Numbered from the stretch's first letter, positions 27,292 to 37,182 are shown. The stretch: DNA of 64,000 nt from Lachnoclostridium sp. (GCA_023665475.1 JAMPEB010000005.1:90522-154521); one strand, 5' to 3'. Notes: generated by a model from the sequence alone, not told the origin. Made by a program: numbers and translations.

Positions 27292-28365
27292 ATGGAGCAG
27301 CATATGATTTATGGAAGTGAAACCATTGCAGGCAAAAAAATTCTGATTGCGGATGATGTGGAAGCCAACAGATTGGTTTTGGAAGCAATTATTCAGGAAA
27401 TGGGCTGCGTGCCCATTTTGGCGGAAAACGGGCAGCAGGCGCTGGAGTTTGCCAGAAAATGCAAACCTCACTTGATTTTGACGGATATTTCCATGCCGGG
27501 AATGAACGGCTATGAACTGTGCCGGGCATTAAAGGGAAAAGAAGAAACCAGAAATATTCCGGTTATTTTTATCTCTGCTTTTGATGAGGCGGAAAATATC
27601 GTGGAAGGATTTTCCATCGGAGGGGCGGATTATATTACAAAGCCCTTTATCCCTGCGGAAGTACAGGTGAGGGTAGGCGTTCATCTGCGTCTTCATGTGG
27701 CAAACCACGAACTTAAGGAGATGAACAGAAAACTTCAGGTTTCGGTTACGGAGCAGTTGAAACAGATGGAGGAGGAGAAAAAGAATATCTTATATGCTCT
27801 GGCAAACATTGCTTCACAAAATGCCAATTATGAGAAGGAACATATGGAGCGTCTGAGAAAGAATTGCAGGATTCTGGCGCAGGGAATGCAGCTTTCGCCT
27901 CTGTTTGAAGGAGAAATCTCGGATACTTATATCGATACCATAGAATTGTCCGCGCCCTTGTGCGATGTTGGCAATCTCGGAATCCCCATGGAGCTTCTGC
28001 GAAAGAAAGAGGAGCTGACGGAGGAAGAGGAGCAGGTTGTAAGGAACCATACCGTAATAGGTGCAAAGCTGTTGAACGATCTTCATGTCAACAATGATTA
28101 TAATGACTTTATCAGCACATCCAAGGATATTGCGCATTACCATCATGAAAATTATGACGGAAGCGGATATCCGGAAGGGCTGAAAGAGGGGCAGATTCCC
28201 CTTGCGGCGCAGATTGTGGCTCTGATGGACCGGTATTGCGGGTTGACGGAAAAGAATCAGTGCAGCAGGGAAGAGGCATTGGAAGTATTGGGCAGGGAAG
28301 CCGGCACCAAATACAATCCGAAAATTTATGAGATCTGCCGCAAAATCGCCCGTCAGCTTTGCTGA
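27292..28365 (+). CDS. Response regulator with degenerate HD-GYP domain
   Basis: 357 residues. The receiver has phospho-Asp65 (LILTDISMPGMNG) and Lys in TKPFIP. A long coiled coil (about 135-165) leads to an HD-GYP-like domain in which the metal-binding HD is replaced by Cys-Asp (LCDVGNLGIP, residue 224), while HHENYDGSGYP is kept. Loss of the His should weaken or abolish phosphodiesterase activity, so it may act as a c-di-GMP receptor, a pseudoenzyme or a dimer partner of the active protein at 24561. The ATG overlaps none of its neighbours; the kinase ends 32 nt before. Confidence 0.9.
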   Translation: MEQHMIYGSETIAGKKILIADDVEANRLVLEAIIQEMGCVPILAENGQQALEFARKCKPHLILTDISMPGMNGYELCRALKGKEETRNIPVIFISAFDEAENIVEGFSIGGADYITKPFIPAEVQVRVGVHLRLHVANHELKEMNRKLQVSVTEQLKQMEEEKKNILYALANIASQNANYEKEHMERLRKNCRILAQGMQLSPLFEGEISDTYIDTIELSAPLCDVGNLGIPMELLRKKEELTEEEEQVVRNHTVIGAKLLNDLHVNNDYNDFISTSKDIAHYHHENYDGSGYPEGLKEGQIPLAAQIVALMDRYCGLTEKNQCSREEALEVLGREAGTKYNPKIYEICRKIARQLC

Positions 28366-28415
28366 AGCAATATCATTTTTAAAAGTAACAAAAGTAATAC
28401 AGGAGGAACAAAAAG

Positions 28416-29222
28416 GTGCTTTCAGATGAGGAGTTTTTAAGAATTTCAACCTACATGAAACAGCGTTACGGCATTGATTTGAGCCAGAAAAAGATTATTA
28501 TTAACGGGAGGCTGGAAAATTATATCCGCAAGGGCGGATGGAAAAGCTTTAATGAGTTTATGAATGCCGTGGAGAATGATGCCACCGGTAATCAGGAAAA
28601 AATGCTGGTCAATTTTTTGACGACGAATCATACATATTTTATGAGGGAGTTTGAACATTTTGATTATTTCAGGAAAGTAGTGCTGCCATGGCTTAAGACC
28701 AAGGAAAGCCGTACAAAGGATCTGCGTATCTGGTGCGGTGCGGCTTCCTCCGGGGAAGAACCCTATATGATAGCCATGGTTTTGTCGGATTTCTTCGGTT
28801 TGGAGCGTGAACAATGGGATACCAAAATTTTGGCAACGGATATCTCCACGAAAGTATTGCAAAAGGCAATAGCGGGGGTTTATAATGAAGAGCAGTTGGA
28901 TAAACTTCCGGATCAATGGAAGAGGCACTTTTTCAGGCATACGAAAGGAACCGATCAATATGTTGTGACGGACGAGTTAAAGCGGGAGGTGATTTTCAGG
29001 CAGTTTAACCTGATGGACCCGCTGCCTTTCAGAAAGAAGCTGCACACCGTATTTTTGCGCAATGTAATGATATATTTTGATGATGCCACCAAAAAGGATC
29101 TGGTGCAGAGGGTGTATGATGTCATGGAACCGGGAGGATATCTCTTTATCGGAACTACGGAAACCCTTGACAGAAGCAGTACGCCGTTCCAGATTATCCA
29201 GCCGTCCATATTCAGAAAATAG
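28416..29222 (+). CDS. cheR: Chemotaxis protein methyltransferase CheR
   Basis: 268 residues. Transfers methyl groups from S-adenosylmethionine to glutamates of chemoreceptors. The N-terminal helical domain (1-80, with MLVNFLTTNHTYFMRE) and Rossmann domain (LRIWCGAASSGEEPYMIAM for SAM, ATDIST, FLRNVMIYFD) are complete. The start is GTG 28416 after AGGAGG. It sits directly before cheB (15 nt), the opposing methylesterase. Confidence 0.95.
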   Translation: MLSDEEFLRISTYMKQRYGIDLSQKKIIINGRLENYIRKGGWKSFNEFMNAVENDATGNQEKMLVNFLTTNHTYFMREFEHFDYFRKVVLPWLKTKESRTKDLRIWCGAASSGEEPYMIAMVLSDFFGLEREQWDTKILATDISTKVLQKAIAGVYNEEQLDKLPDQWKRHFFRHTKGTDQYVVTDELKREVIFRQFNLMDPLPFRKKLHTVFLRNVMIYFDDATKKDLVQRVYDVMEPGGYLFIGTTETLDRSSTPFQIIQPSIFRK

Positions 29223-29237
29223 AAAGAGAGGAAATAC

Positions 29238-30272
29238 ATGGAACCGATTAAAGTCCTGATAGTGGAAGATTCCATTGTTTTTAGAGAATTGTTAGTGCAA
29301 AATCTGGGCAAAGACCCGGCGATTAAGATTGTGGCAACGGCAAAGGATCCTTTTGAGGCAAGGGACTTAATTTTGGAACATCATCCGAATGTCATGACGC
29401 TGGATGTAGAATTGCCGAGAATGAACGGAATTGATTTTTTGAGGAAGCTGATTCCCCAATACCCGCTGCCTGTAGTGGTCATCAGTTCCCTGAGCGATAA
29501 GGTGTTTGACGCCATGAATGCGGGGGCTGTGGATTTTGTGGCAAAACCCACGGTATCCAACCGTACTCAGTTGGAGGATTTTATAAAAAATGAGCTTTTG
29601 GTAAAGATTAAAATTGCATCCACGGCTAAAATCAGCAATATCAAAAAGACGGTTATGATGCAGCAGGGCAGCCAGCAGCATCTTTCCAATCAGAGAAGCA
29701 ATCTGATTGTTGCAATCGGCGCTTCTACGGGTGGTACGGAAGCCATTTTTTCCGTGGTAAAGGATTATGCTACGGATATTCCGGGTATTGTATGTGTACA
29801 GCATATGCCGCCGGGCTTTACGGCGATGTATGCCAAGAGGCTGAACGACCAATGCCGGATTCAGGTAAAAGAGGCGGAAACCGGTGACAGGGTTCTGCCG
29901 GGACATATGCTCCTTGCGCCGGGAGGAGACAGGCAGATGCGGTTGGTGAAGGTAGGGGATTCCTATCAGGTGGAGGTCAAGCCGGGACCACGGGTGAATG
30001 GGCATTGTCCTTCCGTGGATGTGCTTTTTGATTCGGTGGCAAAGGTTGCCGGCAGGGATGCATTGGGAATTATTCTCACCGGTATGGGTGGTGACGGTGC
30101 AAAAGGGCTTTTGAACATGAGAAGGGCGGGAGCCAGAACCATAGGACAGGACGAATCGACCTGCGTGGTTTACGGAATGCCCAAGGTTGCTTATGATCTG
30201 GGGGCGGTGGAATATCAGGAGAAATTGTCTGATGTCGCCAAAAGAACATATGCTTTATTAAATAAAATGTAA
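29238..30272 (+). CDS. cheB: Chemotaxis methylesterase/glutamine deamidase CheB
   Basis: 344 residues. A receiver domain with phospho-Asp near 56 (MTLDVELPRMNG) is linked to the esterase domain with its catalytic triad: Ser about 162 (AIGASTGGTEAI), His about 189 (CVQHMPPGFT), Asp about 286 (LTGMGGDGAKG). It removes methyl groups from receptors when phosphorylated by CheA. It lies between cheR and a cheY-like gene. Confidence 0.96.
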   Translation: MEPIKVLIVEDSIVFRELLVQNLGKDPAIKIVATAKDPFEARDLILEHHPNVMTLDVELPRMNGIDFLRKLIPQYPLPVVVISSLSDKVFDAMNAGAVDFVAKPTVSNRTQLEDFIKNELLVKIKIASTAKISNIKKTVMMQQGSQQHLSNQRSNLIVAIGASTGGTEAIFSVVKDYATDIPGIVCVQHMPPGFTAMYAKRLNDQCRIQVKEAETGDRVLPGHMLLAPGGDRQMRLVKVGDSYQVEVKPGPRVNGHCPSVDVLFDSVAKVAGRDALGIILTGMGGDGAKGLLNMRRAGARTIGQDESTCVVYGMPKVAYDLGAVEYQEKLSDVAKRTYALLNKM

Positions 30273-30299
30273 GGAAATCAAAGGTAAAGGAGAAGAGAT

Positions 30300-30692
30300 A
30301 TGAAGATTCTATTGGCAGAAGACGATTTTGCAACAAGAAAATTTATGATGGGTTTTTTGTCAAAGTATGGCGAGTGCGATGTGACTGTGGACGGAATGGA
30401 AGCAGTGGACGCCTTTAACATGGCTTTGGAGGACGATGAGCCATACGATTTGATATGCCTTGACATCATGATGCCGGTTATGGACGGTTATCAGGCTCTG
30501 ATGGGTATCCGCAATCTGGAAAAGCAGCGGAATATTCCGGAAGACAGGGCAGTGAAGGTGATTATGACCACTGCCTTGAACGAGGAGAGAAATGTGAAAA
30601 TGGCATTTGAATTAGGCTGTACCATTTACTCCGGAAAACCCATTGATCAGGACAGGTTTGAGCAGGCTTTGAAAAAACTTAACTTGATTTAA
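30300..30692 (+). CDS. CheY-like single-domain response regulator
   Basis: 130 residues: acidic pair AEDD (7-9), phospho-Asp55 (CLDIMMPVMDG), Thr in MTTAL, Lys in SGKPID. The likely phospho-receiver of CheA encoded at 30905. Whether it binds the flagellar switch or a different target cannot be read from sequence. AAAGGAGAAG precedes the ATG. Confidence 0.9.
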   Translation: MKILLAEDDFATRKFMMGFLSKYGECDVTVDGMEAVDAFNMALEDDEPYDLICLDIMMPVMDGYQALMGIRNLEKQRNIPEDRAVKVIMTTALNEERNVKMAFELGCTIYSGKPIDQDRFEQALKKLNLI

Positions 30693-30711
30693 AGCGGGGA
30701 TATGATATAAT
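30684..30711 (+). promoter_or_regulatory. Promoter for cheA-cheW-receptor genes
   Basis: TTGATT at 30684-30689, 16 nt, TATAAT at 30706-30711, overlapping the end of the cheY-like gene. It leaves a leader of about 185 nt before cheA. Confidence 0.6.
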
Positions 30712-30772
30712 AAAACCGTATGGCAAAATGTTGGAAAGGTTATCCGCTTGGCGGGTGATAGGTACCATAACT

Positions 30773-30874
30773 TATACTCGTTAATGAAAACATGTGCCGT
30801 TCAAAATGTATAGCGAATGAACGCACTGAGAAATGCGACATGAGAAACGGCAAAGAAATGCGTTCATGAGTATA
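30773..30874 (+). promoter_or_regulatory. Structured cheA leader with crossing stems
   Basis: An outer pair TATACTC (773-779) and GAGTATA (868-874) encloses two pairings that cross each other: GCCGTT (796-801) with AACGGC (846-851), and TGAACGCA (818-825) with TGCGTTCA (859-866). They could form a pseudoknot or two alternative folds. No known riboswitch class is recognised. Confidence 0.45.
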
Positions 30875-30904
30875 GATCTATAATACACAGGGAAGGAGAA
30901 GGAT

Positions 30905-33082
30905 ATGGCTGAAGGATTTAATACAGAAGATATGCTGGATATGTATCTGTTTGAGAACGGACAGCTTTTGGAACAGCTTCAGGAAACGGTTCTTGAACAA
31001 AAAGATGCAGACTGCTTTGACGAAGACAGCATAAATGAAATCTTTAGAACCATGCATACCATTAAAGGTTCTTCCGGTATCATGATGTTTGACGAGATAA
31101 CGGCTGTATCACACAAGCTGGAAGATATCTTCTATTTTCTGAGGGAGTCCCATCCCGAGAATGTGCCGCATCTGGAATTGGTGGAGCATGTATTGGAAGT
31201 GGAGGATTTCATTTCCAACGAGATGGAAAAGATTAGAAATGGCGATCCGGTGGATGGCAAATCAGGCAAAATTGTAGCTGACCTTGATAAATTTTTAAAG
31301 AAAATCAAGGATGGCGCTGCCGGGGAAGGTGCGGAACCTATTCCCGAAAATGTGCATGAGGAACCCAAACAGTTCTATATAGCGCCGGTAGCCACAAAGG
31401 ACAGCCGTTTCTACAAGATTTACATTACCTTTTTTCAGGAAACGGAGATGGCAAATGTCCATGCATACAAGACAGTGTATGCCTTAAAAGAGATTGCGGA
31501 AGATATTTTGTATTCGCCCGAGGACATCATTGCAGATGAATCCAGCGCGGAGACCATTTTGAAGGAAGGATTTAAAATCCTCCTTCAGGCGCAGTGTTCG
31601 GAGGCGGAAATCAGGGAATATATCGGTGAGGGATATGACATCGAAAAGGTGGATATCTACGAATGCAAACCGGAAGAATTTCATCAGGGCTTTGACTTTG
31701 GTGACGATCATCCGATTGCGCCGGCAATCGATTTGGATTCCAGTGTAGAAGATATTGAGGCGAGAGTCCACGAGGCGGAAGAGGCAAAAGAGGCGGAGGA
31801 AAAGGCGCCGGAGAAGAAGCCTGCAAAGGACGCTATTGCTCCCGGTGATTTCGTTATTCAGTCCAAAGAGCCGGGCAAAAAGAAAAAGCTGGCAAAGGAT
31901 AAGCCTAAAGTGGAAAAAGCGGCCTTTATCAGCGTAAATATCAGTAAGATGGACCAGTTGATGGAATTGATCGGCGAATTGGTCATTCAGGAGTCGGTGG
32001 TGCTGCAGAACTCCGATTTGAGGGTTCCCGGGCTTAATCTGGATAACTTTAATAAAGCGGCAGCGCAGTTGTCAAAGATTTCCACGGATCTGCAGAATGT
32101 GATCATGTCCATGAGGATGGTGCCTCTGGCGAACACCTTCCAGAAGATGAACCGAATTGTCTTTGATGTATCCAGAAAGCTGGGGAAAGATATCGAGTTT
32201 GTGATGGTAGGCGAAAACACTGAGGTGGATAAGAATATCATCGAGCATATTTCCGACCCGTTGATGCACATTGTCAGAAATTCCGTAGACCACGGAATTG
32301 AGTCAAAAGAGGAGCGCAAGGAGCACGGAAAATCCGAGAGAGGTAAAGTTACCTTGTCGGCAAAGACGGAAGCGGGAAAAGTATGGATTTCCGTGGAGGA
32401 CGACGGTGCGGGACTTGACAGGGAGAAGATACTTGCCAAGGCAAGAAAGCAGGGGCTTCTGGATGATAATAAGCCGGACAGCTCATACAGTGACAAGGAA
32501 GTTTATCAGTTGATTACCCTGCCGGGCTTCTCTACCAACGAACAGGTCACGGAGTATTCGGGACGAGGCGTTGGAATGGATGTGGTAGTCCAGAATATTC
32601 AGGCAATCGGCGGCGCTCTGGAAATCGAGAGCACACCGGGCATGGGAAGTATCATGAGTCTTAAGATTCCCCTGACACTTGCCATTATAGACGGCATAGT
32701 TATGGAAATCGGAGATTCTTCCTTTGTCATGGAAACCGGTGCGATTAAGGAATTTGTTCGTGTAAGGGAAGACATGATGATTCAGGAGCCTAACGGCGAT
32801 GAGTATGTCATGATACGAGGCGACTGTTTCCCGGTGCTCAAGTTGGGCAAATGGTATGGTCTGGAGCATTATCAGGAATCCGTAGAGAATGGCGTAATGT
32901 TAATTCTTGAGGTAGAGGATAAAAGAGTTTGTCTTTTAGTTGACAGGCTGATTGGGGAACAGGAAATCGTTGTGAAACCGATTCCCTCTTATATCAAGAA
33001 GGTTAAAGGGCTGTCAGGCTGTACGCAGCTTGGAGATGGTAGCATTGCCCTGATTTTAGATGCACCCGGATTGATAGAATAA
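30905..33082 (+). CDS. cheA: Chemotaxis histidine kinase CheA
   Basis: 725 residues in the standard order: P1 with phospho-His51 (MHTIKGSSG), a P2-like region (about 150-265), an acidic/Lys-rich linker, P3 dimerisation (about 345-410), P4 ATPase (DPLMHIVRNSVDHGIE, VEDDGAGLD, GFSTNEQVTEYSGRGVGMDVV) and P5 CheW-like domain (about 590-725). It phosphorylates CheY and CheB in response to receptors. AAGGAGAAGG precedes the ATG. CheW follows by 28 nt. Confidence 0.97.
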   Translation: MAEGFNTEDMLDMYLFENGQLLEQLQETVLEQKDADCFDEDSINEIFRTMHTIKGSSGIMMFDEITAVSHKLEDIFYFLRESHPENVPHLELVEHVLEVEDFISNEMEKIRNGDPVDGKSGKIVADLDKFLKKIKDGAAGEGAEPIPENVHEEPKQFYIAPVATKDSRFYKIYITFFQETEMANVHAYKTVYALKEIAEDILYSPEDIIADESSAETILKEGFKILLQAQCSEAEIREYIGEGYDIEKVDIYECKPEEFHQGFDFGDDHPIAPAIDLDSSVEDIEARVHEAEEAKEAEEKAPEKKPAKDAIAPGDFVIQSKEPGKKKKLAKDKPKVEKAAFISVNISKMDQLMELIGELVIQESVVLQNSDLRVPGLNLDNFNKAAAQLSKISTDLQNVIMSMRMVPLANTFQKMNRIVFDVSRKLGKDIEFVMVGENTEVDKNIIEHISDPLMHIVRNSVDHGIESKEERKEHGKSERGKVTLSAKTEAGKVWISVEDDGAGLDREKILAKARKQGLLDDNKPDSSYSDKEVYQLITLPGFSTNEQVTEYSGRGVGMDVVVQNIQAIGGALEIESTPGMGSIMSLKIPLTLAIIDGIVMEIGDSSFVMETGAIKEFVRVREDMMIQEPNGDEYVMIRGDCFPVLKLGKWYGLEHYQESVENGVMLILEVEDKRVCLLVDRLIGEQEIVVKPIPSYIKKVKGLSGCTQLGDGSIALILDAPGLIE

Positions 33083-33110
33083 AAAATTATAGAAAGGAAC
33101 GGTATATCAC

Positions 33111-33653
33111 ATGGATGAAGAAATCGAACTGAGGAGACAGATGGAAGATTATGTCGATCCATATGAGCGAGATACGCAAAAAGGAAAGTATATGACCTTC
33201 AAATCCGGAAAAGAGTTCTTCGGGCTGGAAATCCAATATGTAAATGAGATTATTCAGCTCCAGACGATTACGGCAATTCCGGAAACGGAGGATTATATCA
33301 AAGGTCTTATCAACTTGCGCGGAAAAGTCATTCCCGTGGTTGATGTTCGGCTGAGATTCAAACAGCCCCCTTTTGAGTATAACGACAGAACCTGCATCAT
33401 TGTCATCAGCGTGAAGTCTATGATGGTTGGACTGATTGTAGAGCAGATTGCAGAAGTGGTTGAAATCAGGGAAGAGAACATACTGCCGCCGCCTACATTC
33501 GGACGCGTTGATAAGATACAGAACAAATATGTATATGGCATCGGCAAAGTAGGCGATTCAGTAAAGCTTTTGTTAGATCCCGACAAATTGTTGAACGACG
33601 AAGACTTATCAGTTGTGGAACAAGCAAGTGAAATGAATATTGAAGAGGAATGA
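33111..33653 (+). CDS. cheW: Chemotaxis coupling protein CheW
   Basis: 180 residues, one CheW domain (about 23-165) with [35 protein letters not shown], and [11 protein letters not shown]. It links receptors to CheA. It has short acidic ends before and after the domain. It lies between cheA and the receptor gene, which starts 13 nt past its stop. Confidence 0.95.
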   Translation: MDEEIELRRQMEDYVDPYERDTQKGKYMTFKSGKEFFGLEIQYVNEIIQLQTITAIPETEDYIKGLINLRGKVIPVVDVRLRFKQPPFEYNDRTCIIVISVKSMMVGLIVEQIAEVVEIREENILPPPTFGRVDKIQNKYVYGIGKVGDSVKLLLDPDKLLNDEDLSVVEQASEMNIEEE

Positions 33654-33666
33654 GAGGTATGAAACA

Positions 33667-35142
33667 ATGAAAAACATGAAGATGAAAACAAAAATGATTA
33701 TTGGTTTTGCAATTCCGATTATACTTACCATTATTAATGTGATAGTCGGAATGTCTTCCGTAAACAGGGTTACAAGCTCTATTCAGGATATGCAGACAGT
33801 GGAGTATGAAAAAATCCAGACCGAATTAACCGAGCTTCAGGTAGATCCTACGAAAGCAGCACAGCTTTTGGAAGACCTTGCTACACTGAAAACAAATGAG
33901 ATGACAGATATCAAAGATGTTGCCATGATATCTAATATTGTTAGCTTTGCAATGATTGTATTTTCTGTTGTAATAACCTTGATTATTGCATTCGCTTTGA
34001 TAAAGATCATCAACAAGTCTGTTGCGCAGTTGTCCAATGCAGCCAGCGATATCGCTATGGGTCGTGTGAATATTAAGCTGGTGAAGTACAATGACGATGA
34101 GTTTGGCGAATTGGTAGATAAGTATACGCAAGTAATTGAAAACATTAAGTATCAGGCACAGATTGCAGAGGAAGTGTCAAACGGAAACCTGACCATCAGC
34201 GTTAACCCCAAGTCTTCCGAAGATTTGCTGGGTAACTCTTTAAAGAAGCTGGTAGACGACAACCTTCGTACCCTGTCCAATATCAGCGAGGCAGGTTCTC
34301 AGGTTACCGTAAGCTCTTCACAGGTGGCAAGCGCCAGTCAGGCATTGGCACAGGGCTCCACAGAGCAGGCAAGCGCTATTGAAGAGATTACTGCTTCCAT
34401 CGATGAAATTGCAGAGAAGACCAAGCAGAATGCAGAGCAGGCAAACGATGCTGCAACTCTGGTTGCGAAGGCAATCGAGGATGTTAAACAGGGTAATCAG
34501 CAGATGCAGGATATGATGGTTGCTATGCAGGATATCAACAAGTCATCCGAAAGCATTTCCAAGATTATCAAGACCATTGATGATATTGCATTCCAGACCA
34601 ACATCCTTGCACTGAACGCAGCAGTTGAGGCGGCAAGAGCAGGCGAAGCAGGAAAAGGCTTTGCAGTGGTTGCCGAGGAAGTTAGAAGCCTTGCGGCAAA
34701 GAGTGCTGCGGCGTCCGCTGAAACGGCTGAACTGATTGAAGGTTCCATCGAGAATGTAAACTCCGGTTCCAGAATTGCAGAGAATACGGCAAAGGCAATG
34801 GAAGAGATTACCAAGGTGGTACAGGAAAGCGAACTTATTATCAACAATATTGCAGAGTCTTCCAATTATCAGGCAACTGCAGTTGCACAGATCGAACAGG
34901 CAATCACACAGGTTTCTCAGGTAGTACAGACCAACTCCGCTACCAGCGAGGAGTGTGCGGCAGCCAGCGAAGAACTGTCCAATCAGGCATCCAGAATGAG
35001 AGAAATGCTCTCCATCTACAATCTGGGTTCCGGCTCTGCAAGCGGATCTGCTTCTTTTAGAGGCGGTTCCTCCTCATACTCTTCTCAGGTAAGCTCCAAT
35101 GAGCAGGTAATTTCTCTTGGAGATGATTTTGGAAAATATTAA
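33667..35142 (+). CDS. Methyl-accepting protein with minimal extracellular domain
   Basis: 491 residues. TM1 (about 8-28), an extracellular part of only about 50 residues, TM2 (about 84-106), HAMP and a full signalling domain with [20 protein letters not shown], then [13 protein letters not shown]. The tail is Ser/Gly-rich and carries no clear CheR-docking pentapeptide. The small outside domain suggests that it signals through a partner or senses the membrane or cytoplasm. The ATG at 33667 follows AGAGG; a TTG at 33640 overlaps cheW and is unlikely. It is the dedicated receptor of this cluster. Confidence 0.93.
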   Translation: MKNMKMKTKMIIGFAIPIILTIINVIVGMSSVNRVTSSIQDMQTVEYEKIQTELTELQVDPTKAAQLLEDLATLKTNEMTDIKDVAMISNIVSFAMIVFSVVITLIIAFALIKIINKSVAQLSNAASDIAMGRVNIKLVKYNDDEFGELVDKYTQVIENIKYQAQIAEEVSNGNLTISVNPKSSEDLLGNSLKKLVDDNLRTLSNISEAGSQVTVSSSQVASASQALAQGSTEQASAIEEITASIDEIAEKTKQNAEQANDAATLVAKAIEDVKQGNQQMQDMMVAMQDINKSSESISKIIKTIDDIAFQTNILALNAAVEAARAGEAGKGFAVVAEEVRSLAAKSAAASAETAELIEGSIENVNSGSRIAENTAKAMEEITKVVQESELIINNIAESSNYQATAVAQIEQAITQVSQVVQTNSATSEECAAASEELSNQASRMREMLSIYNLGSGSASGSASFRGGSSSYSSQVSSNEQVISLGDDFGKY

Positions 35143-35176
35143 TTTCAAACCGACTGATAAGTAAACAGTTTTGTTT

Positions 35177-35224
35177 AAAAGCTGCCGCATTAGCTTAATT
35201 ACCGTAATGCGGCAGCAAAATTTT
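35177..35224 (+). terminator. Stem-loop after the receptor gene
   Basis: A 12-bp perfect stem (GCTGCCGCATTA at 181-192 with TAATGCGGCAGC at 205-216) and 12-nt loop, flanked by A and T runs. It shares its stem sequence with the structure at 25678-25790. Confidence 0.75.
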
Positions 35225-35244
35225 AGAAAAAGGAGGGATTTTCA

Positions 35245-35601
35245 ATGAGCTTATTGGATGAATTGAGGGGGTTAGGTGTAAATGTCGACGAAGGGCTGAA
35301 GCGCATTATGGGAAATGAAGCTCTTTATAAGAGGCTCTTGGGTTCTTTTGTCAAAACGCTCAGGGAGAATTCTCTGGCTCCGGATTTTGATGCGGCAGAC
35401 TGCACGGAGGCCATTGAGAAAACCCATGCCATTAAGGGAACTTCGGGAAACTTGTCCATAACCCCGTTGTATGAAGCATATACAGAGATTGTAAATGAGC
35501 TGCGAGCAGGCAATCCGGAGAAAGCAAGGGCGCTTTTGGTGGATATTCTTCCTGTGCAGGAACAGATTGTACAATGCATCGAAAATAATTCCGAATCATA
35601 A
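35245..35601 (+). CDS. Hpt-domain phosphotransfer protein
   Basis: 118 residues, a four-helix Hpt with phospho-His61 in EKTHAIKGTSGNL. It can pass phosphate between a kinase and response regulators such as the HD-GYP proteins of the cluster. It has its own AAAGGAGGG ribosome site and is followed by a strong terminator, closing the chemosensory cluster. Confidence 0.92.
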   Translation: MSLLDELRGLGVNVDEGLKRIMGNEALYKRLLGSFVKTLRENSLAPDFDAADCTEAIEKTHAIKGTSGNLSITPLYEAYTEIVNELRAGNPEKARALLVDILPVQEQIVQCIENNSES

Positions 35602-35620
35602 TAAAAGATTCCGTCATGTG

Positions 35621-35649
35621 GGACCGACTGAAAAGTCGGTCCTATTTTT
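35621..35649 (+). terminator. Terminator of the chemosensory cluster
   Basis: GGACCGACT and AGTCGGTCC around a GAAA tetraloop, then TATTTTT. Confidence 0.93.
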
Positions 35650-35761
35650 GTTGTGAATGATTAAAGTGCGTTAAGGAGGATATACTGAAAAAGAATAACA
35701 GGTGTGTAAAAGGACATAATGACTGAAATGAAAGTCAATATCTAATAGGGAGGTAAAAAAG

Positions 35762-37075
35762 GTGAAAAAAGCAGTTGCATTATTCATGGCAGCAGCCATG
35801 GTATTTACATTTGCTGCCTGCAGCAAAGACGCGGAAACGCAGGAAAGCAGTGTTTCTAATTCCGGGGAGACATCTTCCGGCGGTGAATTACAGAATGTAT
35901 CCTTAAGAATTTGGGGAGCGGAGGAAGACCAGAAGATGCTTCAGGACATGATTGATTCTTTCAAGGAGAATTATGGGAATAAGGCAAATTTTAATATTCA
36001 GCTTGGTGTAGAGTCGGAAGCTACCGCAAGGGATACCGTGCTGACGGATATTCAGGCTGCTGCGGATGTATATGCATTTGCGTCTGACCAGCTTCCCACC
36101 TTGGTTGACGCCGGTGCGCTTATGTCCATTGATTCTTTGGATGACGCGTTAAGGGCATATGCCGGAAAGGGCGTAGCTGATATAAAGAGCGCAAACTCTT
36201 CCGGTTCGGTGGAAGCTGCCACATACAAGGATATCTTGTATGCGTTTCCCATGACTGCGGACAACGGTTATTTCCTGTTTTATAATTCCAATATAGTATC
36301 TGCGGAGGAGGCAGAGAGCTGGGACACTCTGCTTGAAGCTGCAGGCAGGGGTGGCAAGAAAGTCGGCATGACTTTAGCTTCCGGATGGTACAATGCTTCC
36401 TTCTTCTATGGTGCGGGATTTATCACTGAGAAAAGGGAAGACGGAGGCACGGATATGGATTGGAACCAAACTTCTAAGACCGGATACACGGGAGTACAGG
36501 TAGTACAGGCCATGTTGGATATCGCCGGAAACAGTGCGTTTATGGCGGTGGCGGACAACGATTTGTCCAACCAGATTGCTTCCGGAAATTTGTGCGCAGT
36601 GGTTTCCGGTGTTTGGGATGCGGAAGTAGCGCAGAAAGTATTTGGCGACGGTTATGCAGCAACAAAACTTCCCACTTTTACCGTAAACGGTGAACAGGTT
36701 CAGCAGGGCTCCGTAATCGGCTGCAAGCTGATAGGCGTAAACGCCTATTCTCAGAATGCGGGATGGGCGGCTTTATTGGCAGAGTGGATTACCAATGAGG
36801 AGAATCAGGTGATTCGCTTTAAGGAAAGGGCGCTTGGACCTTCCAATATTAATGCGGCTTCCTCCGATGAAGTAAAGGCTAATATTGCAATAGCCGCATT
36901 GGCAGAGCAGTCTTCTTACGGAGTGATTCAGTTGGTTGGCGATAACTATTGGGATACCACAAAGACTTTTGGGGAAAATATTGCTCAGGGGACATTTAAG
37001 AGGGATAGCGAAGAAGAAATCCAGAAAGCATTGGATGATTTGCTGACAGGCGCTACGGCTCCTTTGGCACAATAA
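35762..37075 (+). CDS. Sugar ABC transporter substrate-binding lipoprotein (GanS/MalE type)
   Basis: 437 residues. A signal peptide with lipobox FAAC (Cys20) is followed by a Ser/Gly-rich linker and a family-1 extracellular solute-binding fold (LRIWGAEEDQKMLQDMIDSF, PMTADNGYFLFYNS, ACL-type hinge). It binds an oligosaccharide outside the cell and hands it to the two permeases that follow. Close linkage to a GH53 galactanase points to galacto-oligosaccharides (the ganSPQ arrangement). The start is GTG 35762 after GGAGG. The ATPase of the transporter is not encoded here, as is usual for MsmX-type shared ATPases. Confidence 0.9.
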   Translation: MKKAVALFMAAAMVFTFAACSKDAETQESSVSNSGETSSGGELQNVSLRIWGAEEDQKMLQDMIDSFKENYGNKANFNIQLGVESEATARDTVLTDIQAAADVYAFASDQLPTLVDAGALMSIDSLDDALRAYAGKGVADIKSANSSGSVEAATYKDILYAFPMTADNGYFLFYNSNIVSAEEAESWDTLLEAAGRGGKKVGMTLASGWYNASFFYGAGFITEKREDGGTDMDWNQTSKTGYTGVQVVQAMLDIAGNSAFMAVADNDLSNQIASGNLCAVVSGVWDAEVAQKVFGDGYAATKLPTFTVNGEQVQQGSVIGCKLIGVNAYSQNAGWAALLAEWITNEENQVIRFKERALGPSNINAASSDEVKANIAIAALAEQSSYGVIQLVGDNYWDTTKTFGENIAQGTFKRDSEEEIQKALDDLLTGATAPLAQ

Positions 37076-37100
37076 GAATAACCGGCGGCGGTTTAAGATA

Positions 37101-37151
37101 GGAGGACGCCCTGAAACTATGAGATAGGACCGTAGTTAAAGGGCGTCTTTT
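37101..37151 (+). terminator. Attenuating stem-loop between binding protein and permease genes
   Basis: GACGCCCT (105-112) pairs with AGGGCGTC (140-147), extended by an AACTATG/CGTAGTT stem, and is followed by only four T. Such a partial terminator would give more binding protein than permease. Confidence 0.65.
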
Positions 37152-37182
37152 GGTAACTTGACAGGGAAGGAATGAATGAGAA

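Noticed and set aside
30712..30900. Cyclic di-GMP riboswitch in the cheA leader
   Set aside because: The conserved GEMM core and tetraloop receptor are not present.
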